A stretch of DNA of 64,000 nt from Zygnema cylindricum (Eukaryota > Streptophyta > Zygnematophyceae > Zygnematales > Zygnemataceae). The notes under the pieces were generated by a model. It made no database searches, had not been told where the DNA came from, and saw only the letters and a list, made by a program, of their open reading frames with translations. The position numbers were made by a program, and so were the translations under genes. Positions 22,899 to 33,473 of the stretch are shown one piece after another. Position 1 is the first letter of the stretch. Every line of letters starts with the position of its first letter. Location of the stretch: contig JBBHKE010002352.1 of assembly GCA_037447655.1 (NCBI GenBank), positions 376,397 to 440,396 on the forward strand, written 5' to 3'.

Positions 22899-23737
22899 TA
22901 GTGTTGGGTATCGAGGACCAATTGTCGATATTCGATATTTACCGAATTTTAGGTACCCGAGATAATCAATAAATCGCCTCGATATATCGATTATCGAAAT
23001 ATCACGATATTTAGCCGATATATCGCCTATATATCGTATCGTCGATATATCGAGGCATTTACAAAAAAAATAAAAAAAAATCACAAGTCTCTAAAGTCAC
23101 GAGCCTTTGGACAAGATGACCGCAAAATCTTTGCCGAAAAGAAATACGGTTTTTTCTTGAAAGTCAACAGAGTGAAGGAGATATTTGAGGTACATTGACG
23201 CGGTACACTTGCGAAGTACACGTACGTAATACGCAAGTACGGATTTCCATACGAAAATGGTCAGTTCTCAAATCTTTGACGAGTTTAGAGATTTGATCAT
23301 TAACTTCCAAGGACCACTCAAATCAAAACACGTATGAAAACCCTGTTTACAGAAGAGACGCGATGTTAACCGAGGCCTCTGTAATACAAAAATTTTGATG
23401 TCCGTACTATTACAGATATCTCCTTAAGTAACCATACCCGAAATAAGTAATCATATGAATTACAGAATTTGTATTTTTTTGTCGGTTACATTTTGCTGTG
23501 TCTACCTTTAAGTCACGGAACAAAAATCACGTCAACGTGGCGTATCAGACAATTTGTTTTTTTGGCTAAAATAACATATTATATTAAAATATTAAATATT
23601 AAATTTAAAAAAATACTATATATCGTGATAATTTATGTTGGTCTTGGTACGATATACCGAGGAGTCTGATCGATGGATATTCGATATACCGAATATTGAA
23701 ATTATCGCGATATAAATTTACCTGATACCCAACACTA
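22899..23737. mobile_element. Non-autonomous hAT element (839 bp)
   Basis: Terminal repeats TAGTGTTGGGTATC and GATACCCAACACTA; 8-bp target duplication accattgg (22891-22898) / accattag (23738-23745), one mismatch. Subterminal regions are packed with cgatatatcg-type repeats. It shares the TAGTGTTG(G/T)GTAT end with the hAT element at 13611-14830 but not its centre. Confidence 0.87.
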
Positions 23738-24029
23738 ACCATTAGTACACGTGAAATGCAAAAAAAAAATCGCTTTGAACTAGTGATCACAGGTTAACAC
23801 GTCGTACATGCCATGTGCATTCGTCGTACAGTCCATGTGTCGCCTGCCACGCAAGATGCACGTGAGCCAAAAATATTTTCGCACGTTTTGCTTGACATCC
23901 ACGGACATTCAAAGTTTGGCGCGATCTTCAAAGTTTGTCGCGTCTTTTTGCCATTCCTTTTCAAAATTTTGATTTTGATTTTCAAAATAAAAAATCAGGC
24001 CGCAAACCTTAAGTACGAATCATTAACTA

Positions 24030-24565
24030 CACCGCGAATCGTAATTAGAGTAATGAGAAAATTAGAGTAAAAAAAAAAAAAAAATAAGAGTAATGAACTC
24101 TAATTAATGTGATATAATTTTTTTACAAATGAAGTTTACTCTAGATGTACGAAATCTTTCAGTCCGTATAGTTTTGACGTCATTATGACATTACTACTAT
24201 TCGTCGCGCTAAATGTCAGTTAATGTTCGCACTGACGACGATGTTGTCGACGGACGAGAGTTATGTGAACAATTTTTTGTTCAATGTGATTGATTTTTTG
24301 TTTAGTGCGATTTCACGTGCGAGCGCGATTCTATTAAATTATTATTTGTACCTTTTTACTTATAAAAGTACAATTTTGCACGTTCGGACGTTGTCCGTAC
24401 TCCACACTATTTAAAACGAACCTATATTAGAATTTTTTACGCTAATTAAACCTTACCCTAAATAGAATAATGAAAAAATTAGAATCGTTTACTCTATTTA
24501 AGGTGATAGAGTCAAATTTAGGGCGACCGAATTAGCGTTATTTACTCTAATTATGATTCGCGGTG
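24030..24565. mobile_element. TA-flanked MITE (long subfamily)
   Basis: The ends CACCGCGAATCGTAATTAGAG and CTCTAATTATGATTCGCGGTG are flanked by TA on both sides. It is a reverse-oriented sister of 4275-4888 and is related to 51780-52182. Confidence 0.82.
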
Positions 24566-25403
24566 TACCTCTAGTCGTACATATATTTCATTTTAACTTT
24601 CCGTTTGAATATTTTATTTAAGATTTTCAATATAGACTCTAACCTACGTGGCGCCAATCATAATTGAGGAAGGTTTGTTATTGGCCCGACAAAATGGAAT
24701 AGTCTTCCGGTAAACGCTAGAAGTAGAATTTTATATACATTTACTGGGACCGCCTAATGGAATTCTACCCTAGGTCCTAAAACCCTCTCTCATCCTCTTA
24801 CTACTATAGTACCTAACCAATCACAAGACTGTAAAGTAGAAGAAGATACAGGTGTCGCTGTACCTCGTGTACGACCATGGTACGGCATGGCCATTCCGTT
24901 GACGCCTGTCAATTCCTAAGCCGTAGTTGTTCTCCCCGTAATGTGCGTTGTCCACTCATGGCTTGCCACGTGTCATCTGTTGACATTAGCTCACATACCG
25001 CCAAATGTCCATTCCGGTGCATCGACTCCACTGTGAGCCGTCGATCGGAAATTGACAATTAATCGTTTCCGTTCATATTCAATGTCGTTTCGTTTCGTAA
25101 TGCATTAAATAGAGTATGCAGATTAGTTCTGTCTTTAAATACGAAACAGACGCTATGTATTTGATTTTTCATTAAGACTTAATGGATTAGGCGCATATCT
25201 ACTCAGTATGTCTAACATCTTTTAGTACCTATGATGAAATCCAACATGGGTCAAGTAATTTTGTTAATACCCCTTTCTCTCTCTCTCCTTCATTTGCACC
25301 TTGTCTTTTAAGGAGACAGCCATGGTGGCTCTCGGCCTAACTCTCTCTCTCCTATCTAAATTTTAGGAAATAAACTAGTGATCTGAGAATTATTTTTTCA
25401 ACA

Positions 25404-28346
25404 CTTCCCTTAATTCTTAGTCACTTTTAAGTCTCAATCCAGACTTTTCTCTACAAAATAGACTCTTTGGAGAAAACACAGATTTTGTCATAAAATCTGC
25501 CACCATTTCCCTACAGCTAGCGTCACTTCAAGTGGTTATGTCAGTATTCCCCCCCCCTCGCCCAAATACAACTATAGATCTTTGGTTACTACCAAGTTAT
25601 TCATTAATCTACCAGCCTCTCTTGCTAAGATCATCTAGACTCCTACTTACAACTCCTACAGCTGTCGCTATGTCTGATTGGGTACAATTCATTGAGTAAA
25701 TTAAACTCCCTACGCTCTATCTATCGGGAATGTGTTTTATGAACTCTCTTGCTTTTTTATCCATCTGATTTACGTTTACCATTCCTCCCTCTAAGCTCCC
25801 CTCACACGCCTTCTTTAAGTCGATTGGAGTAAAGAAACTGTTAACTTTCTCCATCTGAAACCTTATTCAACATGTTTTCTATTTTTTATTTCTAAGTCAA
25901 TTTTATTATTATTATTTCTCTATCTCTTTCCATCTGAATTCCTAAAATATATCTAGCTACTCCTAGATCTTTTATACCAAACTAACTCTTCAAATCCTTC
26001 TTCAACTTATTGATCTTTTCAATTGACTTACTCAAGACGAATCGATCATCAGCATAGATAGTAACAAAAGTTACATCATTCTCATATTCAAACAAATAGA
26101 TAGAATGGTCCGAACTAATTCAGATGTATCGAAGGTTAGTCAAGAACTCATCCAACTCGACGTTCTATTGTTGTGGCGCGGGCTTAAGTCCATACAACGA
26201 CTTGATCGATTTTGCACACCTTACTCTCTTGTCCATTCTCCACAAAACCTTTTGGTTGCTTCATCTCTTCTTCTTGTTGAACCTCCGTGTTTTCCCCTAC
26301 TAGGAGACTACGGAGAATTCTCACTACAGGAGGGAAGGTCTCCATATAATTTTTCCCCTCTTTCTATTTTTCTTGGATTCTTTTACTACACCTTCTTCCT
26401 TCCTCAGGTTCAGTTGCCGCTATCGATGGTATCATCGGATTCTTCTTTGGATGCTCCTCGGCTCCCCTATCTATGGAGACCGATTTAATTGCTTCTTCTC
26501 CCCTCTCGTCCGACATGAGAGGAATCTCTTCTTCCACTTCAAAATTTTCTTCAGTTATGCCTGCATTCTCTTAATGAGTTGTCTCCTCCGATACATTTTG
26601 TATTTCAAATTTGATTTTGACAATTTTGTTGTATTTTATGAGATCTACAAATTTTCCTTCATCCATTACAACTAGATGTTTTACCAAGATTATATCTTTC
26701 TCGTCAAGATCATAGACTCTATACCCTTTTACCTTCTCATCATATCACACTAAGTATCTAAGTTTACCCTTTGCATCCACTTTATTTGCATAAAAATACA
26801 AAACTCCTTTCTTTTCATTGCTTAAGACAATCCGAAACATGCCTTGGCTTCCCTTTTGAGCTATGAACTGAACCTCATTTTTAAAGCTAGATGTGAACAA
26901 ATCTTTTCTAGTTTTTGTCTCAAATTCCTTTTCATCTAACACCGAAATAGATATCAACTTTTTGTTTAACGAAAAAATAGACAAAACATTTGACAAGGTC
27001 AATATAGATACCTTTCCATATACTAAGACGTTAAGGTCTACCAATACCACTAGGCTAGTGGTGACAATTCTCCCATCTCCATACTCTGTCTTTACGGATA
27101 AAATCTTTCTCTATTTTATAAACCATTTTCTATCTGTACACATATGCATGGATGCTCTTGAGTTAATGATCCACCCATCCTCGGGAGTTTCTTTGATACC
27201 TCCAAAGACACACTTTTGTCTTCTTAGAATTTTTGTCTCCATGTCCTTTCTTTCTTTCTTTTTATCAAGGAGGTGCTCTTTGTCAAATGTCTCCTCATTG
27301 TCTCTATGGACTTGTGTAGGCTCAAATGCCTTTTTTTTCTCTCTTTGACTGGAATTCGCCTATCCATCTTCTATTTGTAGCTCTGCCAATCTGGTGCAAT
27401 CTACCATGTAATGCTCGGGTTTCTTGCAAAAATGGCATACTCCCTTTGGGGTACCCTTTCCTAGTCCCTCAGATTGTCCTTTTCTTCCCCCTCCACCAAA
27501 AGGCTTGTAATTCCTTCCATTTCGGTTCTTCCAATTTGTCCCTATGCAAGTGCTTGAATACTACGATTTGCTCGATGGAGCTCCATAGTATTTTCCCAAA
27601 CTAAGATTATCCTAACAATTGAGTTCCAAATCTATCGGTTCTCAGGTAATCCCTGAACTCGGTTTACAATATTTTCATCCTCATCTGGAAGTTTCATGAT
27701 AAGAGTATTCACTTTATGTTTTTTTTGTCTATACCTTTCCTGCACTCTGAAGTTCAATATAAAGTCCATCAAAATCATTGGAAAAATCTAGCATGCTTCC
27801 ACCTTTATAAATTGAGTTTTCTGGTGTGCTAGCTGTTGTTCTTGGATAATTCCACTCTTATACAGACTCACTAGAGACTTTTTGACTTCTGCAGACTTAG
27901 TTAGATTCAAAAATAGAGGATCAATTGCTTGTGTGAGATTCCTCAAAATGAAATGTTTGGCCATCTCATTTTTGTAGTGCCAAACCTCTTGATCATTCTT
28001 CTTTGCTTTTTTTAGAGCTGGTGTTATTATTGCTCTAGTTGTTGCTGCTCGAGTTTTCGCAAGTATGGCTTTCTCCTTCCCTTTCTCTCCATCCACGATG
28101 ATGGTTTCTTCATCGTCTTTAGCTTCCTTTGAGGCTTTGGGCACTCCTTTGCCTAGTTCTAATGCTTCTTGAAAACGACCTCCTTTGAAACCCGATGGGG
28201 CTCCTATACTCGGTTTAGGACACCTCACATACCCGTATACTATCCCCCAAAGTTGTTTTTCAATTAAAGAACCTCTCATCATAGCTTCCCAATAAATATA
28301 CCATTTTCCACTGGAAATGTGCACCCTAGAGGGTGGGCCCATAACT
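25404..28346 (-). pseudogene. Gag-pol remnant of copia B lacking the integrase core
   Basis: Read on the minus strand: gag begins VMGPPSRVHISSG right after the LTR (28346 downward) and continues, degenerate, past 27788; zinc knuckle CHFCKKPEHYMVDC at 27437-27396; the post-protease/pre-integrase region (LSNVLSIFSLNKKLISISVL ... LYFYANK) at 27050-26745; then KGYRVYDLDEKDI directly after, which in intact elements lies C-terminal of the integrase core. RT remnant includes SLYGLK and YADD (26057-26046), and an RNase H-proximal MNCTQSDIATAVGVVSRS near 25695. Many stops and frameshifts are present. Confidence 0.85.
28333..28346 (-). promoter_or_regulatory. Primer-binding site of copia B, half-tRNA type
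   Basis: On the minus strand the LTR end ATTACA is followed by AGTTATGGGCCCAC. From the second base this is complementary to the anticodon arm of plant initiator tRNA-Met as I recall it (GUGGGCCCAUAAC). The ATG inside it is the first ATG in the gag frame of this element. Confidence 0.75.
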
Positions 28347-29244
28347 TGTAATTCTGTGACCTCTATTGGTCCATAGAAATTCCAGCTTATATGAAGCTTG
28401 TAGGATAATATTTTCCCTTTTGACTTTCCCACTAAATAAGTGCCACCCTGGCACACAAAAACTCTAACTAACTACACCCGTAAGGAGCTTGGACTCTCCT
28501 GATTTCGCAGCAAAAAGAATTTGTGAATTTGCTTCCCTGAGCATTAAGTTATGGCTGGCCAAAGATAGCCTATAAATACAAAAGGTCTCTTAGGGAGATG
28601 CGCCTCAAAAGATGTGTAAGTCCTAAATTCATCCCCCATCCTCTTCCTACTACTGTACCTAACGAATCATAAGACTGTAAAGTACATGAAAGTACAGGTG
28701 CAGTTGTACTTTTTGTCCGACCATGGTACGGCATTGTGTTCCGTTGACGCTTGTCAATTCATGAGCCATAGTCATTATCCCCGTAATGTCCGCTCACCAC
28801 TCATGGCTTGCCAGATGTCATCCGCCGACATTAGCTCACAAACCGCTAAATGTCCACTTTGGTGCTTCGGCTCCACTATGAGACGTCAGATCGGAAATCG
28901 ACAATTAATTGCGTCCGTTCAAATTCAATGTCGTTTTGTTTAGTAATGCGTTAAATGGAGTATGTTGATTAGTACCGTCTTTAAATACGAAACACACGCA
29001 ATATTTTAACGTTTCATTAAGACTTAATGGATAAGGTGTATGTCTAGTCCGTACGGGCAACATCTTGTAGGTTGTAGGATTAAGTCCAACATAGGTCAAA
29101 TAATTTTGTTAATACGTTTTTCTCTCTCTCTCTTTTATCTGCACCTTGTCTGCTAAGGAGGTAGCCATGGTGGCTCTCCGCCTAACTCTCTTTTATCTAA
29201 AGTCTAGGAAATAAACTAGTGACCTGAGAATTATTTTTTCAACA
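28347..29244 (-). repeat. 5' LTR of copia B (898 bp)
   Basis: Uninterrupted LTR starting at 29244 (minus strand) with TGTTGAAAAAATAATTC and ending ATTACA at 28347, directly followed by the primer-binding site. It serves as the empty-site reference for the nested insertion in the 3' LTR. Confidence 0.92.
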
Positions 29245-29639
29245 ATTGGTTGTAAATTGGTATTTAAACTGAAAATAAACCCACACAACTTTATATAGAA
29301 ATATAATGCCAGATGAAACGTATACTCACCCGTAGGAAAGATATTGGTTGTTAATGGGTAAGAATACTAAAAATTAATAAATATAATGCCACATGAAACA
29401 TATTGGCATTAACACGTTAAGGTTAATTCATTGTTTTTTTATGGAAATTGCACTTCTTATCTAACACTATTTCATGGGCATGGGCGTCTTATGAGTTCTT
29501 TAGGAAAACAAACCAATTTGGGGCAACCAACCAATTTAATGGTTGTGAGTATTGTGCGCCGTCCAAGAGCAAAACGATTAGTTCACTTAACCCCAAGCAA
29601 AATGATAGTCCACTTAACCCCATACTTTAGCATGTCACA

Positions 29640-30250
29640 TCCCAACCAACCCTTCTCCCTTATTTTTTTTTTTCAAATTTTCGTTTTTTTTCTTTATTTA
29701 TAATGCTAAATTTTACTGAAAAAAGTAAAATAAAAAACTCATCATTGTCATCATTTTTTGTTGTAGCAATAAGTGCAGCAATGGCGTTAAATACATTAAG
29801 TGCATGGAGGGAAATAACTGGAATAAAAATATCAATTAAAATAAAAGTACAAAATAAGCTCAACATCAACGTTAGACTAACAATTGCACTAAGTGCAATG
29901 GTGACGTCAACAAGATATGATAACAACATTCAAATGGATTCTTTTTTTCAAGTTTTCGTTATTTTTCTCCATTTATATTTTACAACAAAATAGAAAAAAA
30001 CTGTATTCTTCGTAAAACTTTTACACCAAAAAAAAGTAAAAAAAATCATCATCTTCGTCAATTTTTGTTCTAAGAATAAGTGTTCTAATAACGTTAAAAA
30101 CAATAAATGGATCGATTGAAATAAGTGCTAAATTAAAATCAATTAAAATAAAAATACAAAATAAGCTCAACATCAACGTTAGATTAACAAGTGCACAAAG
30201 TGCAACAGTGACGTCAACAAGATACGATAACAACGTCTTAATAGATGACA
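29640..30250. repeat. Two tandem ~305-bp units
   Basis: Unit 1 (about 29640-29945) and unit 2 (about 29946-30250) share, in order, a T-rich start, a gtaaaataaaaa/gtaaaaaaaatcatcat stretch, aataagtg, caaaataagctcaacatc, and gacgtcaacaagata(t/c)gataac. The sequence 29250-29640 between copia B and this repeat holds only a short duplicated ataatgcca(g/c)atgaaac motif. Confidence 0.75.
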
Positions 30251-30289
30251 CGTTTTTAAAAATGAGGTAACGCAATTATAGTTATAGTT

Positions 30290-31104
30290 CTTTTAAATAT
30301 TACCTGACAAATGTAACAGTGATATCAACAACAATAAGTATAAAGAGTGTGTAAAAAGTGTCACGAGTGAAGCAATTTCCAAAGTGTCATAAGTGCAACA
30401 AGTGTTTTAAGTACCTTTGTGAAGCAATGTACAAAGTATAACACACGTGCATCAATGTCAAATGTCAATTACAATACGTCTGAAAAGTAGAAAGTGTTAT
30501 GAATGAAAACATTGTACCGAAACTACAACTATTATGTCAACAATAATAAGAGCAAAACATGTATAAAAAATGTCACGAGTGAAGCAATGTACAAAACTTG
30601 TAAATGTCATAAGTGCGGTGTAAAAAATGTCATAAATGCATGAATTGTCTCTAATAGAATAAACATAACAGTTATGTCAACAACAATAAGTGTAAAAAAT
30701 GTGTCATAGGTGTAAAAAATGTCACGAGTGAGGCAATGTACCTAGTATGTACATGTCATAAGTGTAATGTACAAAATGCCATAAATGCAAAAAGTATCAC
30801 AAATGGAATGAAGCAATGTACAAAGTATGTCAATGTCATAAGGGATACATACAAAATGTCATAAATTTAAAAAAAATCACAAATGGAATAAACATAACAG
30901 TGATGTCAGCAATAGAAAATGTAAAAATAGGCAATGTAAAAAGTATGTAAATGTCATAAGTGTAATGTAAAAATTATCATAAATGCAAAAGTGTGACATA
31001 TAGAATAAATGAAACACTTATGTGAGCAACAGTAAGTGGAAAAAATGTGCCATGCGTGTAACAAGTGTCACAAGTGCAATAGTGACGTCAACTACAATAT
31101 GTAC
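30290..31104. repeat. Degenerate tandem array, left part
   Basis: Irregular units of roughly 150-170 bp built from recurring phrases: aatgtcacgagtgaagcaatgtac, aatgtcataagtg, tcataaatgcaaaa, cacaaatggaataaac, ataacagtgatgtca and caacaataagtgtaaaaa (read in separate pieces). The array continues at 31965-32191 and 38490-39850, split by solo LTR D and copia C. Confidence 0.75.
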
Positions 31105-31964
31105 TGTTGGAAATAGTAATTATTTGTTTCATTTTCTGTTGCGAAGAGTCACACAGAGAAAACCATGGTTGCCCTTCTAGCAGCTCAAAGCGACTAGCTT
31201 AGGGAGGAGAGAGATAGAGAGAGTGGCCTCTAACGAAAGGAAGTTATCCGGATGGGAATTGATCCTTGGCCCTACATGTCCATAGTAGCCATCGTTTATC
31301 TGTTTCGTTGAACAAGTAATAAACAATTGTGAAGTTCATTAAACTATTTAACGAAATATACCCAACTAACACACATATGAAGGGGTTTTATTATGACTGG
31401 ACGACCCCCGTGAGCGCCCATGGCTTGGAATGGCTATTTTGGCAGTTTGTGCCAAAAGAGCCACAAATTGACACGTGGCAACAACCCATAAGATAGTAGA
31501 GAAGGAAAGAAAAAACTATGGCGTCAAACACAAACCGTAACATCTCCTAAGTTATGTTGTACAACTGTCGTACGAATTCTATGGCGGCTAGTATACTTAT
31601 TTTACTTTTAGAAGTGTACGTTATAGTCTTTAGATTAGTAGAGGGTTTACTATATAGGTTTTTAGACTAGGTAGACTATGACTTCGTCTTTTCTTTGAGG
31701 TTTTTGAAGCTTCTCTCCCAAAGGCCATCTGTGTATAATTCCTTATTTTGGTCAGCCTTAACTATCTTCTTAGTGGAGCATTTTAAGCGATTCTTTTTGC
31801 TGCAGACTGAGGGGAGTCTATAAGTTACACGGGTGGAATTCGTTAGAACATTTACCTGCCACGGTGACAATTATTTTTGTGAGAATTACATTAAGGAAAA
31901 TTTATCCTAGAGGCATTCTTTAATCATGATATTCTTTTGTGACTATGGAGTCCACAAAATTACA
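31105..31964 (+). mobile_element. Solo LTR D, copia B-like (860 bp)
   Basis: It starts TGTTGGAAATAG and ends ccacaaaattaca, matching the LTR end of copia B (cacagaattaca). Flanks are tgtac (31100-31104) and agtac (31965-31969), a 5-bp duplication with one mismatch. Joining the flanks restores the array phrase seen uninterrupted near 38990 (actacaataag...gcaatagtg), which confirms an insertion. No internal region remains, as expected after LTR-LTR recombination. Confidence 0.75.
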
Positions 31965-32191
31965 AGTACAATAGTGACATCATCACTCTTTTGTCTTGTT
32001 TTTAAAAAGAAGATGTGTATAAATTGCACTCGAACATAAGAGGGATATGCATGAAAAAGTGGAAAAGTGTGATAAAAGTGCGAAATGCGTAGAAAGTGCA
32101 CTCGAACATAATAGTGATGTCAACAACAATAAGTGTAATAGTGATGTCAACAACAATTAGTGTAAAAATTGTGGAGAAAGTCTCATGAGTG

Positions 32192-33460
32192 TGTTGTATT
32201 TTGGAAAGCTTTCAGTCTCAGAGCAGCGCAGCAGCGCACCAACTATACAGACAGCAGCGCAACTGCTATACGGAAGAGCAACGCAGCTGCTATAGAGCAG
32301 AGCAGCGCGGCTGCTCTACAGCAGAGCAGCGCAGCAGCAGAGCAGCGCAGCAGCGAAGCTGCAACACAAACAGGACAACGCAACCACGATTATATTTGAT
32401 ATGGTCCGTACAGTCAATACATCGTCTGATATTCTTAATGTGATTCTGTACGGATAGAGCAACTGCGATAGATACGATTATAGTAAACTTAGTGGGTAAC
32501 TCAGTGGAAACTTAGTGGGTAACTCAGTGGTAGCTTAGTGGTAGCTCAGTGGTAGCTTAGTGGTAGCTTAGTGGTAGCTTGACGGATTAGTGGTAGCTTG
32601 GTGATTTGATGTACCTCCCAAGTGTTGTCTTTTGGAAAGCTCTCAGACTCAGAGCAGCGCAGCAACGCAGCAACTATACAGATAGCAGCGCAGCTGCTAT
32701 ACGGAAGAGCAGCGCAGCTGCTATACAGCAGAGCTGCGCAGCAGCGCAGCAGCAGAGCAGCGCAGCAGCGAAGCTGCGATACTGACAGGACAAACGCAGC
32801 TGCGGTCACTTTGGATACGATCCGTACAGACAACGCAGCTGCTACTATCTTGGATATGATTTGGTGCAGGACACCGCAGCCGCGGGTGATATAAATGTGA
32901 TCCGGTACAGGACAACGCAGCTGCGATTAATATGAATCTAGTCAACGGACGAGATTCATAAGAGTATCACAAGTGACTTAGCCGACAAGTATTTGTACAG
33001 TAACTTAATATAGATTCTGAGTAATATTGACTGTACAATGATAGATTGGGTTGGCACGATCAAGAACACGTAGATCTTAGTAGGTGGGTTGATTCAGAAC
33101 GTACCTCTCAAGTACACTGTTATCAGCGGTAGAACACCGAAAGTATAAGACTTAGGACTTAGAACATTTTTATGTATCCAGACTTCCAAGTAGTAAAACT
33201 GCAGACAGTTTTTGGGAAACTTCTGAGTATTATACCTTGAGTGTTGTTGGGTCAATTGTGCTGAAACTTTGGGAGTTGTCAGTGTTTATGTTACTCTATA
33301 TTCTGATAGAGTTTTGTGAGATTTGGATGCTTGTATAAGAATTGGTGATCACTTAAGAACAGCTGTTTGGTAGGATTCTTGATAGCTTCTGAGAGAGTAT
33401 CATGTCTACTTCTACTACTACTGCTGCTCCTCCACCTGCACCGGTGGTTGTAGAACAACA
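32192..33460 (+). repeat. 5' LTR of copia C, with two tandem U3 blocks
   Basis: Block 1 (32192-32622) starts TGTTGTATTTTGG and ends gtacctcccaag; it nearly matches the 3' LTR. Block 2 (32623-33113) starts TGTTGTCTTTTGG and ends gtacctctcaag; it is a diverged U3. The rest (33114-33460) aligns with the 3' LTR at clearly lower identity than block 1. Both blocks carry GCAGCGCAGCAG-type repeats. The LTR's last 59 bases encode the gag N-terminus (ATG 33402). Confidence 0.92.
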
Positions 33461-33473
33461 GGTTATGGGCCTG
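33461..33473 (+). promoter_or_regulatory. Primer-binding site of copia C, half-tRNA type
   Basis: ggttatgggcctg follows the LTR end AACAACA directly. Its first 11 bases complement the CCCAUAA anticodon loop and stem of initiator tRNA-Met. It lies within gag, encoding V-M-G-L after two LTR-encoded Gln codons. Confidence 0.8.

Larger units (their letters stand above)
22632..24770. mobile_element. Harbinger-like DNA element with 16-bp inverted repeats, itself invaded
   Basis: The ends are GGGTAGAATTCCATTA and TAATGGAATTCTACCC, perfect 16-bp inverted repeats, flanked by taa (22629-22631) and tag (24771-24773), a 3-bp duplication with one change. The 5' LTR of copia B provides the empty site (gtaagtcc near 28617). 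Inside sit a hAT MITE (22899-23737) and a TA-MITE (24030-24565). No transposase is seen. PIF/Harbinger assignment rests on the 3-bp TWA-type duplication only. Confidence 0.75.
22359..25403 (-). repeat. 3' LTR of copia B, split by nested elements
   Basis: The segments 22359-22631 and 24771-25403 align in order with the continuous 5' LTR (28347-29244). The gap of 2.1 kb is a Harbinger-like insertion. A purine-rich tract, aattaagggaag on the minus strand, precedes the LTR start and is the expected polypurine tract. Confidence 0.9.
22359..29244 (-). mobile_element. Ty1/copia retrotransposon B, old, minus strand, with nested insertions
   Basis: Target duplication attgg occurs at 22354-22358 and 29245-29249. 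Read on the minus strand, the 5' LTR is 29244-28347, the internal region 28346-25404, and the 3' LTR 25403-22359, the last interrupted by a 2.1 kb DNA element. LTRs start TGTTGAAAAAATAATTC and end CAGAATTACA. The LTRs are clearly more diverged than those of copia A, with many stops inside, so the insertion is older. Gag, protease-region, RT and RNase H remnants are present; the integrase core is missing. Confidence 0.93.
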
